NCBI GenBank assembly: GCA_020636435.1
Contig: JACJXX010000001.1
Span: 3,365,001-3,429,000, forward strand
Reading direction: 5' to 3'
DNA from: Lewinellaceae bacterium
GTDB taxonomy: Bacteria > Bacteroidota > Bacteroidia > Chitinophagales > Saprospiraceae
DNA length: 64,000 nucleotides
A program made the translations under genes and the position numbers. Below the pieces are notes generated by a model that made no database searches, was not told where the DNA came from, and saw nothing but the letters and a program-made list of their open reading frames with translations. Shown one piece after another: positions 15,959 to 25,750 of this stretch (positions are counted from its first letter, which is position 1; each line of letters begins with the position of its first letter).

Positions 15959-18900
15959 CTAACCCCAGCCCCCGCCCCCCGGCGTTTCAATAACGATCCT
16001 CTCCCCCGCCTGGGCCTCCACCGAATCCACCCCCTGAAGTGGCTCTTTTTCTCCGTTTTTTCGAATGAGATACTGCTTCCCGGCCATCCCTGCCTCCCCC
16101 CCTTCCATCCCATAAGGCCGCTCTACCCGGTGCTGGCTCAAAATAGTGATTTCCATAGACTCCAGGAATTCCACTTCCCGGATAATGCCGTCGCCTCCCC
16201 TGTACTGACCCCGCCCGCCCGAGCCAGGGCGCCGCGCAAAGCGGCACAACCGCACCGGATAGCGAAACTCCAGTTCCTCCGGGTCCGTGATCCTGGTATT
16301 GGTCATGTGCTGGTGCACGGCGGAGCGGCCAGAGAAGCCCGGCCCGGCGCCGGTGCCTCCGCCGATGGTCTCGTAGTAGCCGAAGCGGGCGTTGCCGAAG
16401 AGGAAGTTGTTCATGGTGCCCTGGCTGCAGGCGGCCAGGCCGAAGGCTTTGAGCAGGGTATCCACCAGGCGCTGGCTCACCTCGGTATTGCCGCCAACCA
16501 CCGCCGGGCAGCGGCGGGCGTCGTCCTCGAAATGAGGATGCAGGAAGCTCTCCGGCAACTCGATCCGTACCCGCTGCATCAATCCCTCATTGAGGGGTAT
16601 CTCCTTCCGGCAGAGCAGGCGCAACACGTAGATCACGGCGCTGTAGACGATGGAGATGTTGGCGTTCAGGTTGTGGGGGTGGGGCGTACCCGTTCCGGTA
16701 AAGTCGATGGCAATGCCCGTTTCTTCAACCGTTACCTTTACCCGGATGGGCCGGCCGTCATCCATCCGTTCTTCGGCTTCAAACCCTTTTCCTATCCAGG
16801 GGCGGAGGGCGTCCTGAAGGCTGTCTGCCGCCAGGGTCTTTAGCTGTCCCATGTAGTACTGTACCTTTTCCAGGCCATGGGTTTTTACCAGCCGTTGCAG
16901 GGCGGCCTCTCCGGTGCGGAGAGCGGCCAGGGCGGCGTTGATGTCGGCCAGGTTTTCTTCGATAGAGCGGGTGGGATAAGGCGCTTCAGTCAGCAAGGCC
17001 CGGATCCTTTCCCATTGCACTTTGCCGCCTTTTATAAGATAAGTAGGTAGGATGGCCACGCCTTCCTCTGCCAGGGTAGTGGCATCTGGCGGCATGGAGC
17101 CCGGCCGCCGGCCGCCGATCTCAGCGTGATGAGCACGGTTGATGGCGTAGCCAATGAGTTGATGATCATGGGTAAAAACACCGCAGAGCAGGGTGACGTC
17201 CGGCAGGTGGGAGCCGCCGTATTTGGGGTGGTTGGTGATGACGACATCGCCGGGCCGGATTTCCAGCTTTTCCAGCGCCAGGCGAGCGCAGATGCCCAGG
17301 CTGCCCAGGTGGACCGGTATGTGGGGGGCATTGACCAGCAGCTCGGCGTCGGCGTCGAGCAAGGCGCAGGAGAAATCGAGCCGCTCCTTGATGTTGACCG
17401 AAAAAGCCGTGCGCTGCAACTGGGCGCCCATTTCTTCGGCAATAGCGGAAAAGCGGTTGGTGAACAACTCCAGCTCGACGGCCTCTTTGAGGCGCTGCGC
17501 CTGCCGCCTTTTTTCCTTTTGCAATTCCAGCACGGCATTTCCCCCTTCGTATAGCAGCAACCGCCAGCCCGCTTCGATGAAAGCGGTGGAGGAAGGGTTG
17601 AGCAGCAAAGCCGGGCCTTGAATGACGGCTCCTTCCCGCAATTCGTCCCAGTAGAACACCGGGAATGCGGCATCAGATTTCCGCCCTTTCGGTTCCGGCC
17701 GGTAAATTCGTTGCGGCGCCTCTGTTTGGCTCATTTGCTTTCCTTTGCTGGCGGCCACCACCTTCAGGCTTTCCATCTCGATGGCCCGGCCTTCGGGCCA
17801 ATGGCCAAACAGGCGCTCGTAGTGTTGCCGGAAATCCCTTGTCAACTGTGCCGGGTTCCGGCACTCCACCTCCAGCGTGCTGTCCTGCCCCTGGAAGCGC
17901 AGGTAAGCCCAGGTGTGGCGAATCTCGATGTCTTCCGGGGGGAAGCCTTCTGTCTGCAATTGCTGGACGGCTTGATGGTTTAATTGTTGGAGGAGGGTGG
18001 GCAGTTCGGCCTGGCAGTCGTTCAGCAGCCGCAGCACTTGCTGTTCCGCCAGGCGTTCTACCTGCGCCTGGCCCATGCCGTAGGCGCTGAGCAGGCCGCC
18101 ATCATAGGGCAGGATGATGGCATCGATGTTCAGCAGCTCGGCGATCCGGCAGGCGTGCAGGCCGCCGGCGCCGCCGAAGGCCAATAAAGCATAATCGGCG
18201 GGGTCGAAACCCTTGGCCACCGAAATGCGGCGGATGGCCTCCGCCATCTTTTCGTTGGCGATCTGTTCGAAGCCCCGCAGAAGTTCTTTTTCAGTGTGCG
18301 GCTCGCCGGTGGCGGCCTCTATAGCGGTTTTCACCTCCAGGAGCGCCTTGTGCGCCTTCTCCCGGCTAATGGGGATGCCCATCACGGCGGGGTCCAGTTT
18401 GCCGAGCAGCAGGTTGATGTCGGTGATGGCAAGCGGGCCGCCCGCGCCGTAGCAGGCCGGGCCAGGAGAAGCGCCGGCGCTCTCCGGCCCTACCGTCAGT
18501 TTCTGCCCGTCGAAGGAGCAGATGGAGCCGCCGCCGGCGGCGACGGTCTCGATGGCGAGGCAGGGGCTGAGCATGCTCACGTCGCCCACCCGAGTGATGT
18601 ATTCGTAATCGTACTGCCCGTCGTAGCGGGCGGCGTCGGTGCTGGTGCCGCCCATGTCGAGGGTGAGCACTTTGCTGAAGCCCAGTTGCTGCGCGATGGC
18701 TGCGGAGCCGACTACCCCCCCCGCCGGGCCGCTGAGCAGGCTGTCTTTGGGGTGGAACAGATCGGCGCTGGCCAGGCCGCCCGCGCTGGCCATGATGCGC
18801 AGTTGCTGATCTTCGCCCAGCCTTTCCCGGATATGGGAGAGGTAATCGTGGATGACGGGCGAGAGGTAGGCGTTGGCCAGGGCAGCCTGCGCCCGGGGCA

Positions 18901-19717
18901 GCAGTTTGATAGAAGGCGTCAGCTGTTGGGACAGAGACAGGAACGGAATGCCGGCCTCCCGCAGGGCCTCGCCGAGCTGCAACTCGTGGGCCGGGTTGCG
19001 GTAGGCGTGCAACAGGGCGATGGCCACGGAGCGGCAGCCGCTCTGCCGGACGGCCTCCACCACGCGCCTGATTTCTTGCTCCGCCAGAGGTTCGATCACT
19101 TCGCCCTGAGCATTCAGGCGTTCGGCCACTTCGATCACCGTTTGGTAAAGCTTTGGCGGTTCGGGAATATCCAACTGGAAGAGGCGGGGGCGTTGTTGGG
19201 TGCCGATATAGAGCAAATCTCCCAGGCCCATGGTAATGAGCAGGGCCACTTCAGCGCCCTTGCGCTCCAGCAGGGCGTTGGTGCCCTTGGTAGAGCCCAG
19301 CCGCATGCGGATGGGGGGCAGAGCCTGGCCTAATGGAGTGGCTGTAGCCAGGCGAGCGGCCAGGATGGGCGCCTCCTCTCCGGCGGTGATCTCAAAGGCG
19401 GCCGGGCCGGAAAGCGGAAGGTTGCCGGAAAGGCGGATGCGATTATCCGGCAGCTTCGTTTCCAGTACCCGCATGGGTTCGGTTGGCTTTCCAAGCAGGT
19501 GGAAGGCATAGCCCTCGAAAACATCCTCCGCTATCGGCCAGTTGTGCCGCAGGCAGAACCATCCTTCTTCCATTTTTTCTACCAATTGCCCGCGCAGGCG
19601 GCTACTGCTCAGCACCTTGATGCGCTGGGTTTGGCCATCCGGGCCCGTGGCGATGCAGTCGGTGAAGGTGCCGCCGGTGTCGATGGACAGGTGCCAGAGT
19701 GGGGTAGCCTTGCTCAT
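15959..19717 (-). CDS. 5-oxoprolinase / hydantoinase, fused A and B subunits
   Basis: The ATG at 19717 is chosen because the family N-terminus begins there: MSKATPLWHLSIDTGGTFTD, with the phosphate-binding DTGGTFTD at 13-20. The in-frame extension to 19792 has no homology-like content. The 1252-residue product combines HyuA (N and central domains, LDMGGTSTDAARYDG, LAFGGAGGLHACRIAELL) with HyuB (from about 700: NRFSAIAEEMGAQLQRTAFSVNIKERLDFSCALLD, GDVVITNHPKYGGSHLPDV, PGGGGWG at the C-terminus). The length and order match eukaryotic and bacterial ATP-dependent 5-oxoprolinases, which open 5-oxoproline to glutamate using ATP. Some relatives act on hydantoins, so the substrate is an inference. 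Confidence 0.88.
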   Translation of the reverse strand: MSKATPLWHLSIDTGGTFTDCIATGPDGQTQRIKVLSSSRLRGQLVEKMEEGWFCLRHNWPIAEDVFEGYAFHLLGKPTEPMRVLETKLPDNRIRLSGNLPLSGPAAFEITAGEEAPILAARLATATPLGQALPPIRMRLGSTKGTNALLERKGAEVALLITMGLGDLLYIGTQQRPRLFQLDIPEPPKLYQTVIEVAERLNAQGEVIEPLAEQEIRRVVEAVRQSGCRSVAIALLHAYRNPAHELQLGEALREAGIPFLSLSQQLTPSIKLLPRAQAALANAYLSPVIHDYLSHIRERLGEDQQLRIMASAGGLASADLFHPKDSLLSGPAGGVVGSAAIAQQLGFSKVLTLDMGGTSTDAARYDGQYDYEYITRVGDVSMLSPCLAIETVAAGGGSICSFDGQKLTVGPESAGASPGPACYGAGGPLAITDINLLLGKLDPAVMGIPISREKAHKALLEVKTAIEAATGEPHTEKELLRGFEQIANEKMAEAIRRISVAKGFDPADYALLAFGGAGGLHACRIAELLNIDAIILPYDGGLLSAYGMGQAQVERLAEQQVLRLLNDCQAELPTLLQQLNHQAVQQLQTEGFPPEDIEIRHTWAYLRFQGQDSTLEVECRNPAQLTRDFRQHYERLFGHWPEGRAIEMESLKVVAASKGKQMSQTEAPQRIYRPEPKGRKSDAAFPVFYWDELREGAVIQGPALLLNPSSTAFIEAGWRLLLYEGGNAVLELQKEKRRQAQRLKEAVELELFTNRFSAIAEEMGAQLQRTAFSVNIKERLDFSCALLDADAELLVNAPHIPVHLGSLGICARLALEKLEIRPGDVVITNHPKYGGSHLPDVTLLCGVFTHDHQLIGYAINRAHHAEIGGRRPGSMPPDATTLAEEGVAILPTYLIKGGKVQWERIRALLTEAPYPTRSIEENLADINAALAALRTGEAALQRLVKTHGLEKVQYYMGQLKTLAADSLQDALRPWIGKGFEAEERMDDGRPIRVKVTVEETGIAIDFTGTGTPHPHNLNANISIVYSAVIYVLRLLCRKEIPLNEGLMQRVRIELPESFLHPHFEDDARRCPAVVGGNTEVSQRLVDTLLKAFGLAACSQGTMNNFLFGNARFGYYETIGGGTGAGPGFSGRSAVHQHMTNTRITDPEELEFRYPVRLCRFARRPGSGGRGQYRGGDGIIREVEFLESMEITILSQHRVERPYGMEGGEAGMAGKQYLIRKNGEKEPLQGVDSVEAQAGERIVIETPGGGGWG

Positions 19718-19916
19718 GGGGTAAAAATAAGGATCGAATATCTTAGCGGCATTGTTGAATTGGAAATAAATATAATCTTCGTAATACAACAATCAAAACC
19801 TGCAGATTTTACAGGCGGAATTCGCCTCAATCCACAAAAATTGCCTGGCCCGGACGATGAAAGGGCGGCGCTTTTACAAACGCCGCCCTTTTACATTTAG
19901 GCTAGAACGACTCCGT

Positions 19917-21203
19917 TTAAACCGGCGGATCCGTTGGCGTATTGCCCGGATTATTGTCCCGCTCTACGTTGGGGTAGGGGTAGAAATTCCGGTTGCGCTC
20001 CGGGTTGGCGTCGGTCGGGCCGGGCCGGCCGAAACGGCGGCTGTCTTCCAGTTTCATGCCCGACATGAACAGTTCGATGCAGCGGTTCCGGAAGATTTCC
20101 TGCAATATAGCGTCCTTGCTCATGGAGCCAGAATACATCGGCAGGCCGGCGTTGACGCCAAAAGCGTCATCCGTTTTGGTCAACACTTTATTCAGTTCCG
20201 TTACCGCATCCCCCAATTTGTCCTGGCGGGCGTTGACTTCGGCTTTGATCAGCAGCATCTCGCCTGGCAGGTAAACAGGCACCGGAGCGGCATCGGAGGT
20301 GAAGAACCCCTTGCCGCTGTCGTCATTGGGCGTGAGGTAGAATGCGATGCGCCCGTCGGCGGGGTCCGGCGCGAGTTGGCCGCTCAGGCCAAAGTCTGCA
20401 TTCACATCGTAAACGTTCTGCGTGATCAGGGAAGACCGGAAAACCGGGTTGGGAGTTACGTTATCGAACCGGAGTACCGACTGAGAGGACAGGTTCACGG
20501 AGTTGGCGGCAGCAAAAGCGGCATCGAGATTGCCCAGCATGAGGTTGTAGCGGGCAGTGAGCGCCTTCACGGCGTTAACCAGGTCGATGTCTTCTCCGAC
20601 AGCGGAAATGATGGCGCCGGACAAGGGGCCGTTCAGTTGAGAAGAGGCCTGGCCCAACAGGCGGACGGCTTCTTCCAGCGCGGCAGTGCGGGAGGAAAAT
20701 TGAGCGTCGAATTCTGTGGTAAGCGTCACTTGCTCCCAGAACTGCGCCATGGTGCCCACCGCCAGGGCGTTGAAGAAATTGGCATAGGCTAAAACACCGT
20801 TTCTCGTTTCGGCGTCAGCGATAACGTTGGGCGCGTTTTCGAGAATTTTCTGAGCATCGGAACGGATGAGGTTCAGGTTGGTCCACAGGTTGGTGATCAC
20901 GCTGTTGCTGGGCGACACGTTGTCGAAACCGTTGCCCAGCTGGGCCAGCTCGGCGTTGCCCGCATTGAGCACGACCAGCTCGCCCGTCGTCAGGCCATTG
21001 GCGGAAATGCCGGCGTACAAACCACTGGCGCCGCCGGCGGTGTAGCGGTATTTCATGCCGTTGATCATGCCGATCAGCCCTTCGGAAGAGTTCAGGATTT
21101 GCTCGTCCGTCGCCGCATTGGGGTTAGGGATATTCTGATCGCAGGAAACCGCTGCCAGCAAAAGCGGCAGCAGAAGGTATAAAAGATATTTTTTGATTTT
21201 CAT
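19917..21203 (-). CDS. SusD/RagB-family outer-membrane lipoprotein
   Basis: A 428-residue lipoprotein. The N-terminus has a type II signal peptide with lipobox (LLLAAVSCDQ), so Cys near residue 21 is lipidated and the protein faces the cell surface. The body is a helical TPR-like SusD fold (EQILNSSEGLIGMINGMKYRYT, ...YLPGEMLLIKAEVNARQ, ...FRNRCIELFMSGMKLEDSRRFGRPG, ...RNRNFYPYPNVERDNN), ending in the usual Pro/Asn-rich tail. It follows susC by about 50 bases and forms the lid of the SusC transporter. No glycosidase or peptidase gene is adjacent, so the nutrient is not identifiable. The divergent DeoR regulator may control the pair. Confidence 0.92.
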   Translation of the reverse strand: MKIKKYLLYLLLPLLLAAVSCDQNIPNPNAATDEQILNSSEGLIGMINGMKYRYTAGGASGLYAGISANGLTTGELVVLNAGNAELAQLGNGFDNVSPSNSVITNLWTNLNLIRSDAQKILENAPNVIADAETRNGVLAYANFFNALAVGTMAQFWEQVTLTTEFDAQFSSRTAALEEAVRLLGQASSQLNGPLSGAIISAVGEDIDLVNAVKALTARYNLMLGNLDAAFAAANSVNLSSQSVLRFDNVTPNPVFRSSLITQNVYDVNADFGLSGQLAPDPADGRIAFYLTPNDDSGKGFFTSDAAPVPVYLPGEMLLIKAEVNARQDKLGDAVTELNKVLTKTDDAFGVNAGLPMYSGSMSKDAILQEIFRNRCIELFMSGMKLEDSRRFGRPGPTDANPERNRNFYPYPNVERDNNPGNTPTDPPV

Positions 21204-21253
21204 CTTTGAAAGATTTTTATTTAGAATTTGTCCGGCCTGAAATGAAAGGCCTC

Positions 21254-24200
21254 TTAGAACGAAGCATTCACTCCAAACTGGATGGTCCTCGGAATGGGCA
21301 CATTGCCAAAATCATCGCCCCTTACGACAGAGCTCTGGCCGGCCGAGTTGGTCTCCGGGTCGTAGCCGGTGTAGTCGTCGAAGGAGACGAGGTTGCGGCC
21401 CAGGAGCTGGATGGTCAGGCCGCTGAAAATATTGCCCACTTTACCGACATTATAAGAAAAACCGATTTCCCGGAGCTTAACGAAAGAGCCATCTTCTACG
21501 TGCTCTTCCTGGATACGCGGGCCGATAAAACCGCCAACGGCTGCTACCCAGCCTCTGGGCAATTCCCCTCTCAGTTCCTGGTCGGCCATCGGGCCGGCGC
21601 CCACGTTATTGCTGGTGATCTTGTTCCAGTTCCATACATCGAAGCCCCAGATGGCGTCGAACAATACCCTCATGCCAAAGCGCTTGTAGCGGAATTCATT
21701 CAGCACGGAGCCCGTCCAGTCGGGGTTGGGGTCTCCCAGTATAGTCCGCACCGGCGTGCCGGAAGGCTGCCCGTCGGCGTCGAACTGCAGTTCACCGGTC
21801 ACATCATCGCCTCTGGCTACTTGTGGCAACATGGTGACTCCGTTCGCCGTTTCGACCGGCCTGAGCAGTAAAGTGCCGTCCGGGTTGCGGGCGTACTGTA
21901 CGCCAAAGAATACACCGAGGGGTTCGCCATCGATGGCGCTCTGCGTGCCGCCGCCGCCGCGCAGCAGGATGCCCGCTCTGCCGCCGCCGATGCCGTTCAC
22001 TTCGTTTTTGAAGGTATTGTAGGCCACCGATACGTTCCAGTCGAAGTCTTTGGTATGTACCGGATTGGCGTTCAGCATAAGTTCCAGCCCCCGGTTGGTC
22101 ATCTCCCCGATATTCTCAATAATGCTGGCTCCGCCGCTGGAAGGCGCCAGGTTGCGGTTGAGCAGCAGGTCGGTAATGTCCTGCTTATAATAAGTGACGG
22201 ACAATCCCAGGCGGTTCTTGAGAAAACCCAGGTCGGCTCCGAATTCGATTTCAGTCTGTTGTTCCGGCCGGATGCCCGGGTTGCCCAGGGCTGCATTCGG
22301 CACAATAGCGCTGCGCCCCAGATAACCCAGGGTAGAATAGTTGGTAAAACGGGAAAAGGCGCCGATGCCGGTCAGGTTGCCTGCCTGCCCGTAGGAAAAG
22401 CGGAGCTTGAAGGCATTCCAGTTGTTGGAAATGGAGGCGTTTTTCCAGAAATCCAGCTCGGAAAGCACGACGCTGGCGCTGGCCTTTGGGTAGAACTGGT
22501 TGCGTTCGTTTTCCCCGAAACGGGAAGAGCCGTCGATCCGCCCGGCGAAAGTCAGGTAGAGAAAATCATTGAAGCCGAAAGACTGCTGCAGGAAGTAGCC
22601 ATTGATGGTCGCCTCCGAAATGGATTCCCTCGGATTGGTGAACAGGTTGGTGGCGGCGGACAGGGTGGTTACAAAGGGCGCCAGGTCTCGCCCTTCCGCC
22701 GAGGAAAAGTCGGAGCGGTCGTACCAGATCGAAACCCCGGCAGTCGTGGTCGATTCAATATTGTCGTTTAAATTGGCGGTGTAGTTGGCAGTAAAATCAT
22801 TGTTGATCTTAAAGATATTGGAATTGGCGATCGACACGTAACCATCCGGGAAGAAAGCGGCGCTAACCCCCGTATAAGGCACCCGCGGCTGATAGGTGTT
22901 GCCACGCAGGTTGTAGACGTCCAGGCCGAGCACGTACTTCAGGGTCAGGCCTTTCACCGGGAACAGGCTAAACTGCAGGTCGCCGATAAAGCGGTTCGTA
23001 TTTTGAGTGATGTCGAATTCTTCGATTACCGAAAGGGGGTTCATCCGGACCGGCTCAACGTGCAGCAGGTTGCCGACTTCGTCCCGCTCCGTTACATCCC
23101 AGACGTTGTCGATGATGATCATGGTGCTGATCGGGCTGAAGAAGTTGTTGCCGTTGGGCAAATCCCGGGACGAACTGTTGGTGTAATTCAGGCCTACCGA
23201 CATCTTCGCCCAGGAAGCCAGGTTCTGGTCTACCCTCAGTTTGGCGCCATACCTCTGGAAATCGGTATTCCGGATAATGCCTTCGTTTTTAGAGTACGAA
23301 ATGGAACCATAGTACTTGGTCGTTTCCGTACCTCCTGAAACCGACAGGTAGTTGTCGGTCCCCATCGCCGTTTGGAAGATATTGTCCTGGTAATCGTAGC
23401 GGGTGACGGGGTACTGGTTTTCCACCAGCGGCCCTCCCAGGGCAGACGGGCCGGTGCCCGGGTTGGCTGCTTTGTCGGCAGCGCTGCGCAGGTCGGCGAT
23501 CATGGTGAGGCGGTCTCCGGCGGTAAAGAGGCGGGGGCTGCCCGGATAGCCGAATCGTTGCGGGAAATCGGTGAACTCCAGGCGCTGGCGCAACTCGCTG
23601 ATGGACACATTGGTGGAGAAGTTGATCTTGGGTTTGCCGGCCACCCCTTTTTTGGTAAAAATCTGCACGACGCCGTTGCTGGCCAAAGAGCCGTAGATGG
23701 CAGCTGCGGCGGCTCCGTTGATGACCTCGATCCGCTCGATGTCATTCGGGTTGATGTCGACCAGGCGGTTCTGGCCGGCGGCGAAGCTGGTGCCCATGGC
23801 ATCCGCATTGAGGTTGATCACGTTCTGGGAGCTGTTGTCCACGATCACCCCATCCACAATGTAAAGCGGGTCGGACGAGCCGTTGATGGTGCTGGCGCCC
23901 CGGAGGCGAATAGACACTCCCCCGGCCGGGTCGCCGCTGTTCTGGGTAATCAGCGCGCCCATCACTTTGCCGGAAAGGGCGCCCAGGACGTTGCCGGTGC
24001 CGGTATTGCTGATGTCATCCGCACTCACCGTGGAGATGGCGTTGCCCAGTTGTTTCCGGCTGGTAGCCGAGGAAACACCGGTTACGACTACTTCATCCAA
24101 CTGAGCTACGTCTGGCTGCAGTTGCACGTCCAGTTTCACCAAATTGGAGCTGCTGAAATCTACCTTTTTCGTTTGAGTGGAAAAACTTAAGTAGGAAAAC

Positions 24201-24451
24201 GCAACCTCTGCGGAAGTCGTTCCACTTGCCAGCGCCAGAGAATAATTGCCATCCAAATCCGTAACCGTTCCGGAAGTTCCTCCTTTAATGGTGACGGCTG
24301 CGCCGATCAGGGGGTCTCCAAAATCATCTGTTACCGTACCAGAAACGACTGGTATGTTTTGGGCCGCTGCCATAATGGGCAGCAAGCAGGCCAATGCAAC
24401 GAAAAAGAGCATTCGTTGCCAAGTCTGGTAAGCTAATTTTTTAAGGATCAT
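21254..24451 (-). CDS. SusC/RagA-family TonB-linked outer-membrane transporter
   Basis: A 1065-residue TonB-dependent receptor. Order: signal peptide (ALACLLPIMAAAQ), carboxypeptidase-like regulatory domain (VSGTVTDDFGDPLIGAAVTIKG, about 34-110), TonB-box/plug start LDEVVVTGVSSATSRKQLGNAIS near 118, plug (LYIVDGVIVDNSSQNVINLN, IERIEVINGAAAAAIYGS), then the large beta-barrel ending PRTIQFGVNASF. It imports oligomers delivered by the adjacent SusD lipoprotein. The plug and barrel look intact. Its promoter faces the DeoR gene across a 338-base AT-rich spacer. Confidence 0.93.
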   Translation of the reverse strand: MILKKLAYQTWQRMLFFVALACLLPIMAAAQNIPVVSGTVTDDFGDPLIGAAVTIKGGTSGTVTDLDGNYSLALASGTTSAEVAFSYLSFSTQTKKVDFSSSNLVKLDVQLQPDVAQLDEVVVTGVSSATSRKQLGNAISTVSADDISNTGTGNVLGALSGKVMGALITQNSGDPAGGVSIRLRGASTINGSSDPLYIVDGVIVDNSSQNVINLNADAMGTSFAAGQNRLVDINPNDIERIEVINGAAAAAIYGSLASNGVVQIFTKKGVAGKPKINFSTNVSISELRQRLEFTDFPQRFGYPGSPRLFTAGDRLTMIADLRSAADKAANPGTGPSALGGPLVENQYPVTRYDYQDNIFQTAMGTDNYLSVSGGTETTKYYGSISYSKNEGIIRNTDFQRYGAKLRVDQNLASWAKMSVGLNYTNSSSRDLPNGNNFFSPISTMIIIDNVWDVTERDEVGNLLHVEPVRMNPLSVIEEFDITQNTNRFIGDLQFSLFPVKGLTLKYVLGLDVYNLRGNTYQPRVPYTGVSAAFFPDGYVSIANSNIFKINNDFTANYTANLNDNIESTTTAGVSIWYDRSDFSSAEGRDLAPFVTTLSAATNLFTNPRESISEATINGYFLQQSFGFNDFLYLTFAGRIDGSSRFGENERNQFYPKASASVVLSELDFWKNASISNNWNAFKLRFSYGQAGNLTGIGAFSRFTNYSTLGYLGRSAIVPNAALGNPGIRPEQQTEIEFGADLGFLKNRLGLSVTYYKQDITDLLLNRNLAPSSGGASIIENIGEMTNRGLELMLNANPVHTKDFDWNVSVAYNTFKNEVNGIGGGRAGILLRGGGGTQSAIDGEPLGVFFGVQYARNPDGTLLLRPVETANGVTMLPQVARGDDVTGELQFDADGQPSGTPVRTILGDPNPDWTGSVLNEFRYKRFGMRVLFDAIWGFDVWNWNKITSNNVGAGPMADQELRGELPRGWVAAVGGFIGPRIQEEHVEDGSFVKLREIGFSYNVGKVGNIFSGLTIQLLGRNLVSFDDYTGYDPETNSAGQSSVVRGDDFGNVPIPRTIQFGVNASF

Positions 24452-24789
24452 ACACTAGGAGTGTTTAGTGAAGAAAATCGTATTCAAGAAAAGCTTAAGC
24501 CCTATTCGCCATTTGCAATGAAATTGGCCTTCGGAAGCATTAAGCGTATTTTCGCCATTCAGGAAAGGGGGGAGGCGATCTTTACCGGCCCCCGTTATGC
24601 CTTTTTCCTAGCGGAAAGGGATATTAGGCCATGTTTTTTGCATAATTAGGGAAAAAATTGTAAAATAAGAAGCATTCTTTGCAATAATTTGCAATATTGC
24701 TACAAATGTTATGAGGCTCGGTATTTGCACAAAATATTGACCGCCCATAAAGACATGATTTACGTTTCAGTATCCAAAAAACTTGTCCA
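24452..24789. promoter_or_regulatory. Divergent promoter region between susC and the DeoR-type regulator
   Basis: There is no gene in this 338-base spacer. The part near the regulator is AT-rich, with iterated TTTGCAATAATTTGCAATATTGC-like pieces around 24677-24700 (TTGCAATA occurs repeatedly), which could be operator half-sites. Assignment of a promoter is from position only. Confidence 0.4.
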
Positions 24790-25539
24790 ATGCTAAAGAA
24801 AGAGCGCCAGGCATTGATCATGAGAGAAGTCAATATCCGCAATAAAGTATTGCATGCCGACCTGAGCAAAAAGCTGGCCGTTTCAGAGGATACCATCCGC
24901 AGAGACCTGCAGGAACTGGCCGATGAAGACAAATTGGTAAAAGTCAGGGGAGGGGCCCTGTCAAAATCTTTTCAGACCAACTCCTACCGGGGAGGAGAGA
25001 TATACAAATACCAGGAGAAGACCGCCATCGCCCGGAAAGCGGTGCCCCTTTTGTCCAATGGCATGTTGGTGCTGGTCAGCGGCGGGACGACCACCATCGA
25101 GCTGGCCCGCATCCTGCCGCGCGAACTCGAAGTTACGTTCTATACGCCCAGCTTGCTGGTGGCGCTGCAACTGGCCGAACACCCCAACTCAGACACCATC
25201 CTCATCGGCGGCCGCATCTCCCGCAACGCCAAGATCAGCACCGGCGGGGAGGTGGTCAGCGTCCTGCGCGATATCCGGCCCGACCTATGCCTGATCGGCA
25301 CCAATAGCATCGACGCCAGGATTGGCATTACGGACTCCGACTGGGAGGTAGTCGACGTCAAGAAGGCCATGATTCAGGCCTCGGAGAAAGTTGGCGTTCT
25401 GGCCATTTCCGAGAAGCTGGATAACGCCCAGAAAATCAGAATTGCTCCCATCAATGAGATCGATTACTTAATCACCGAACTGGACCCCGGGGATCCGATC
25501 CTGAATCCCTATAAATTGGCAGGCCTGCAGGTGATCTGA
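24790..25539 (+). CDS. DeoR/GlpR-family transcriptional regulator
   Basis: A 249-residue regulator starting MLKKERQALIMREVNIRNK. The N-terminal DeoR-type helix-turn-helix covers about 6-58, with the conserved SEDTIRRDLQELAD recognition helix followed by KVRGGAL. The DeoR C-terminal sensor domain (about 75-235) has the phosphosugar-binding GGTTTIELA and GGRISRNAKISTGG loops, and NSIDARIGITDSDWEVVDVKKAMI. Such proteins normally sense a phosphorylated sugar and repress a sugar-uptake operon. It is divergent from susC/susD, so control of that pair is the simplest inference. Confidence 0.9.
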   Translation: MLKKERQALIMREVNIRNKVLHADLSKKLAVSEDTIRRDLQELADEDKLVKVRGGALSKSFQTNSYRGGEIYKYQEKTAIARKAVPLLSNGMLVLVSGGTTTIELARILPRELEVTFYTPSLLVALQLAEHPNSDTILIGGRISRNAKISTGGEVVSVLRDIRPDLCLIGTNSIDARIGITDSDWEVVDVKKAMIQASEKVGVLAISEKLDNAQKIRIAPINEIDYLITELDPGDPILNPYKLAGLQVI

Positions 25540-25567
25540 GCCCTGAAAACCTCAAACAACAGAAGGT

Positions 25568-25750
25568 TTACCGGAGCAGCGTTACCTCTCCCGTTATCAC
25601 TTGCTCTTCTCCACAAACCAACGCACTGGCTTCATAAAAACAGACTTCCGGGGGCGCCGGATTTCCTTTAAAGGCGCCATCCCGCCCTTTCGCCAACGGT
25701 GCGTATTCGCAGACTTGCTGGCCCCAGCGGTTTGTCACCTTTTTTCCAAA
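25568..25750 (-). pseudogene. Fragment of a type B (CHU_C/gliding-type) T9SS sorting domain
   Basis: On the minus strand a frame just downstream of a TGA reads KKVTNRWGQQVCEYA, then GAFKGNPAPPEVCFYEAS and finally VITGEVTLLR before a TAA at 25568. This is the classic end of gliding-motility-associated C-terminal domains (NRWG, NGKPAPxxVYxY, GxVTLLR). The rest of the protein is missing. It is a truncated gene end next to the inverted repeat at 25748. Confidence 0.75.
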